Part shown: positions 45,025-45,911 of the stretch, one piece after another
Position numbering within the stretch: position 1 is the first letter of the stretch
Layout: every line of letters begins with the position of its first letter
Origin: Deltaproteobacteria bacterium
Lineage (GTDB): Bacteria; Desulfobacterota; Desulfobulbia; Desulfobulbales; JAJRZW01
Direction of reading: 5' to 3'
NCBI GenBank assembly: GCA_024275015.1
Contig: JAJRZW010000003.1
Span: 1-45,911, forward strand
DNA: 45,911 bases
The notes under the pieces: generated by a model
What the model was told of the DNA's origin: nothing
Database searches by the model: none
What the model saw: the letters and a program-made list of their open reading frames with translations, nothing else
Program-made: the position numbers and the translations under genes

Positions 45025-45570
45025 ATGAACAACCGAATCATCAAATTCGCCCCCGCCCTGCTGCTCATCATCCTTGCCCCGCTGAGCGCCCGGGCCGGCG
45101 ACCATGTATTCAGCCGCAGATTATACCCCAAGTTCCAGACCAGGGCCTGCACCGTCTGCCACGATTTTTACGAGCGGACCCGGAATGGGCTGGCCTTCAG
45201 CTCCCACCGGAAACGTCTCGATCCCAACCGTTGTCCCAAATGCCATAACGCCGGGGTCACCGGTTTCAAGCACCCGGAAGAATGGTTTGCCATGCCCGGG
45301 CTCTATACCTCTGGAATGAGCCCCCGGCAGACCTGTAAAAAGATCAAGGAAGCGCTGCACGCCAGGTTCAAGAGCGACAGATTAATCGCCGCCCAGGTGG
45401 AAAGACATCTCTTCACTGATCCCCGCGTCCTCTGGGGTATCGAGGGGGCCACGGAGAAAAGCGGCCGCCTCCCCTTTAAAAAACGAGAAAAGGACCTGGT
45501 AAAGGGCGGCCTTGACGAATGGGGAAAAGAGGTCAGGATGTGGACAGCAGGAGGTCTTGAATGTGAATAA
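45025..45570 (+). CDS. Periplasmic diheme cytochrome c-like protein
   Basis: The ATG at 45025, after AAAGAGGAGA, gives 181 residues with a signal peptide (IIKFAPALLLIILAPLSARAGD). Two heme motifs are present, CTVCH and CPKCH. The C-terminal half has no heme motif but shows the patterns DPRVLWGIEGAT and SGRLPFKKREKDLVKGGLDEW, which look conserved; I do not recognise a specific function. It lies 59 bp after cobD in the same direction and may be part of that transcript. Confidence 0.8.
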   Translation: MNNRIIKFAPALLLIILAPLSARAGDHVFSRRLYPKFQTRACTVCHDFYERTRNGLAFSSHRKRLDPNRCPKCHNAGVTGFKHPEEWFAMPGLYTSGMSPRQTCKKIKEALHARFKSDRLIAAQVERHLFTDPRVLWGIEGATEKSGRLPFKKREKDLVKGGLDEWGKEVRMWTAGGLECE

Positions 45571-45775
45571 CAGCCAAAGGACTGATGACGGCGGGTGAAG
45601 GCCATGGACAAAAATTGTCAACAAAACCACCATTTTTACCCGGGCCGACAAAAACGTTCACAGACTCCCCGCCCCCGCTTACCCACCTAACATCTTTGAA
45701 TTAAAGATAAAATTAAACAGAAATGGCCGCAGGTAATATTCCCCGGCAAACAGGAGCAATTCTTGCATCGTACCC

Positions 45776-45911
45776 TTGATGAACTCGTAATAAGTCACGG
45801 GATGGCTAAGTAAGAATTTCGATATACAAGGAGTAGTGTATTTTTGTGAGCGAGACCATACATATGGTATGTCGAGCGAACAAAAATGCGCTACGACGCA
45901 GTAGATCGGAA
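45776..45911 (+). repeat. Long palindromic repeat at the window end (right arm cut)
   Basis: It starts like the 40503 element (CTTGATGAACTCGTAATAAG). TTTCGATATACAAGG is mirrored by the last bases CGCAGTAGATCGGAA, and GTAGTGTATTTTTGT by ACAAAAATGCGCTAC, around a central CCATACATATGGTATG. The rest of 45571-45775 shows no gene. Confidence 0.65.

Noticed and set aside
45903..45911. The last nine bases AGATCGGAA equal the start of a common Illumina adapter.
   Set aside because: They are explained as the mirrored arm of the palindrome: CGCAGTAGATCGGAA pairs with TTTCGATATACAAGG, and related repeats behave alike. An adapter remnant is possible but not needed.

Overview
The window looks like chromosomal DNA of an anaerobic member of the Desulfobacterota (the former Deltaproteobacteria). 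I infer this from four things: a Nuo complex I operon without the NADH-oxidising subunits NuoE, F and G; a radical-SAM heme synthase of the AhbD type next to hemE and hemH; a 12-heme cytochrome; and MreBCD-PBP2-RodA and Mpl genes of Gram-negative type. A genus cannot be read from the sequence. Both window ends are unfinished: the left end lies inside nusA and the right end inside a palindromic repeat.

Layout. 1-1548 (minus): interrupted 5' part of nusA, rimP and tRNA-Gly(CCC). 1917-13374 (minus): nuoABCDHIJK, an MrpD/NuoL-like antiporter gene, an 83-residue membrane protein, a second NuoL-like gene with a C-terminal lateral-helix-like tail, nuoM (frameshifted) and nuoN. 13625-15684 (minus): mpl, a small conserved-looking gene and tRNA-Ala(GGC). 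16073-21872 (plus): mreB-mreC-mreD-mrdA-rodA, the cell-shape cluster. 21934-24529 (minus): hemE, an HD phosphohydrolase and hemH, overlapping by ATGA. 24841-27325 (minus): ahbD-like gene and a PIN-PhoH gene. 27531-30981 (plus): nadE and a 12-heme cytochrome.

31273-36482 (minus) is the most unusual part. A cysteine-bearing PstS-like periplasmic protein, a Cache-type histidine kinase and a sigma-54 activator form an overlapping operon (36482 to 32591). Downstream lies a second protein of the same cysteine-bearing type, preceded by a well-formed -24/-12 promoter and an upstream palindrome. No permease or ATPase gene is present. This has the architecture of known binding-protein/kinase/sigma-54-regulator sensing systems such as AioXSR, but with a PstS-type sensor in which the usual oxyanion-binding positions carry cysteines.

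37180-39639 (minus) is a hybrid kinase with its own periplasmic SBP_bac_3 sensor, followed by a DedA membrane protein. 40605-45570 (plus): hisD-rsmG-cobQ-cobD with coupled or overlapping ends, then a diheme cytochrome.

The intergenic DNA is rich in dispersed repeats. One family of about 155 bp has terminal inverted repeats and five nested hairpins with compensatory changes (seven copies plus a remnant). Other palindromes share the ends GATGAA-TCGTAA/TTACGA-TTCATC. Two copies of the first family abut genes and supply their stop codons.
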